The translations under genes and the position numbers were made by a program. A DNA stretch of 5,803 nucleotides from an uncultured Massilia sp. (GTDB lineage Bacteria; Pseudomonadota; Gammaproteobacteria; Burkholderiales; Burkholderiaceae): positions 1 through 5,803 of the forward strand of contig CAMPHU010000274.1 in NCBI GenBank assembly GCA_946886065.1. Direction: 5' to 3'. Of the stretch, positions 5,155-5,803 are shown piece after piece. Position 1 is the first letter of the stretch. Every line of letters begins with the position of its first letter. The notes beneath the pieces were generated by a model. That model searched no databases. It saw only the letters and a list, made by a program, of their open reading frames with translations, and was not told the DNA's origin.

Positions 5155-5803
5155 TCGTCGACGACGAGCGCCCGGCGCGCGCGCGGCTGCGCCGCATGCT
5201 GGCGCAGGAAGCCGGGATCGAGGCCGTCGAGGAAGCGGCCGACGGCATCGAGGCCTTGCAGCTGGCCGCCGCATTCGCGCCCGATGCCCTGCTGCTCGAT
5301 ATCGAGATGCCCGAGCTGTCCGGGATCGACGTGGCGGCGTCGCTGCCCGCGCCGGCGCCGCTGGTGGTGTTCGTGACCGCCTACGACGAGTACGCGCTGC
5401 GCGCCTTCGACGCGGAGGCGGTCGACTATCTGCTCAAGCCCTTCGACCAGGCGCGCCTGCACCGGGCCCTGGAACGCCTGCGGGCGCGGCTGGCGGCCGG
5501 GCGCGCTTCGGCGCTGCCATCGGCGCCGCCGCGTCAGCTGCTGGTGAGCGAGCGCGGCGGCACGCGGGTAGTGGCCGTGGCCGATATCGAGTGGCTGGAG
5601 ACCGCCGACAATTATGTCGCGCTGCATACGGCAAATGGCGCGCCGCTCCTGCGCCAGACGCTGGCCGCGCTGCTCGAACGCCTGGGGCCGGGCTTTGTAC
5701 GCTGCCACCGGCGCGCCGTCGGCCGTATGCAGCGGCACGTAATTGTCGGCCGTCTCCAGCCACTCGTTGTCGGCCACGGCCACCACGCGCGTGCCGCCAC
5801 GTT
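5142..5803 (+). CDS. LytTR-family response regulator, C-terminus disrupted
   Basis: It starts at the ATG at 5142, inside the last 13 bp of the kinase gene. Residues 1-~115 are a complete receiver domain: acidic pair Asp7/Asp8, phospho-acceptor Asp53 (LLLDIEMPELSG, codon 5298-5300), Thr79 and Lys99 in YLLKPF. A short Ala/Pro-rich linker (~120-130) leads to a LytTR DNA-binding domain from ~131, with DIEWLETADNYVALHT and the FVRCHRRA motif at 185-192. In this family FxRxHR is normally followed by a Leu-Val-Asn type continuation and ~45 more residues. Here, from 5718 on, the frame instead reads the antisense of a LytTR gene (VGRMQRHVIVG...), with no stop before the window ends. The receiver and the first half of LytTR are reliable; the last ~28 residues are not expected to be real LytTR sequence. 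It probably acts as a transcription factor phosphorylated by the kinase before it. Confidence 0.85.
   Translation, partial: MRILIVDDERPARARLRRMLAQEAGIEAVEEAADGIEALQLAAAFAPDALLLDIEMPELSGIDVAASLPAPAPLVVFVTAYDEYALRAFDAEAVDYLLKPFDQARLHRALERLRARLAAGRASALPSAPPRQLLVSERGGTRVVAVADIEWLETADNYVALHTANGAPLLRQTLAALLERLGPGFVRCHRRAVGRMQRHVIVGRLQPLVVGHGHHARAAT
5551..5644 (+). repeat. Left arm of a large diverged inverted repeat (LytTR coding DNA)
   Basis: This arm aligns without gaps to the reverse complement of 5710-5803, with 81 of 94 bases identical. It encodes regulator residues ~137-167 of the LytTR domain. The arm ends at GGCGCGCC (5637-5644), an 8-bp palindrome also present at the inner edge of the other arm. 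The arms are separated by 65 bp. Confidence 0.95.
5710..5803 (-). pseudogene. Inverted fragment of a second LytTR gene, cut at both visible ends
   Basis: Read on the - strand from the right edge, this stretch codes for RGGTRVVAVADNEWLETADN and continues YVPLHTADGA, matching 27 of 30 residues of the regulator at 5553-5642 (differences I/N, A/P, N/D). Ten of the 13 base differences between the arms fall at codon third positions, as expected for a homologous gene kept under selection rather than for a hairpin. Leftward of 5710 the - strand frame stays open but no longer looks like LytTR, because it is the antisense of the first regulator. The fragment is therefore truncated at 5710 and extends beyond the window on its 5' side. 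Its source (paralog, other strain, or chimera) cannot be told here. Confidence 0.8.

Noticed and set aside
4782..5709. Minus-strand frame as a real gene continuing from the inverted LytTR fragment
   Set aside because: Left of 5710 it is only the antisense of the kinase and regulator genes; LytTR similarity stops at the junction.
5551..5803. Inverted repeat as a transposon end, attachment site or RNA hairpin
   Set aside because: The arms are protein-coding and differ mainly at third codon positions; there is no transposase, target duplication or T-run, so homologous gene fragments explain it better.

Overview
The window is high-GC DNA with dense genes, almost all on the + strand. Arg, Ala and Gly codons end mostly in G or C, overlaps are short, and nearly every other frame is open as a by-product of base composition. 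Gene content and style (a periplasmic trypsin-like protease next to an FHA membrane protein, a class-C beta-lactamase-like hydrolase, an AlgZ/LytS-type kinase with a LytTR regulator) fit a betaproteobacterium, most likely Oxalobacteraceae such as Massilia or a relative. That taxonomic call is inference from impression, not a search.

Layout. Positions 1-1284 hold the 3' part of a secreted trypsin/HtrA-like serine protease that enters from the left edge. It overlaps by ATGA (4 bp) with 1281-2240, a protein with a cytoplasmic FHA domain and about five membrane helices; the two are certainly co-transcribed. A short intergenic stretch (2241-2326) follows, with inverted and direct CGCATG repeats, a TATAGT -10-like box and an A-rich leader hairpin. 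It precedes a 78-residue basic protein of unknown function (2327-2563). A second intergenic stretch (2564-2659) has a perfect 12-bp palindrome just upstream of a TATGAT -10-like box and leads to an exported serine hydrolase of the beta-lactamase class C/PBP4* type (2660-4030). A third stretch (4031-4098) combines a GC-rich palindrome at the stop codon, a TTTACA-17-GATGAT promoter-like pair, and repeats over that promoter. It leads to a sensor histidine kinase (4099-5154) that overlaps by 13 bp with its LytTR response regulator (5142 to the right edge).

How they work together. The protease/FHA pair looks like an envelope module in which a membrane FHA protein is made with a periplasmic protease. 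The kinase/regulator pair is a standard two-component system. The serine hydrolase just upstream of the kinase may be its neighbour only, or part of the same envelope-related output.

The most striking observation is at the right end. The last 94 bases (5710-5803) are an inverted, diverged copy (81/94 identical, no gaps) of 5551-5644, part of the LytTR DNA-binding domain. The copies differ mainly at codon third positions, and both arms end in the same 8-bp palindrome GGCGCGCC. The regulator reads normally up to the HRRA of its LytTR domain and then turns into the antisense of a homologous LytTR gene. This is either a real rearrangement between two LytTR genes or, quite possibly, an assembly or amplification chimera. 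The true 3' end of the regulator gene is therefore not present here.
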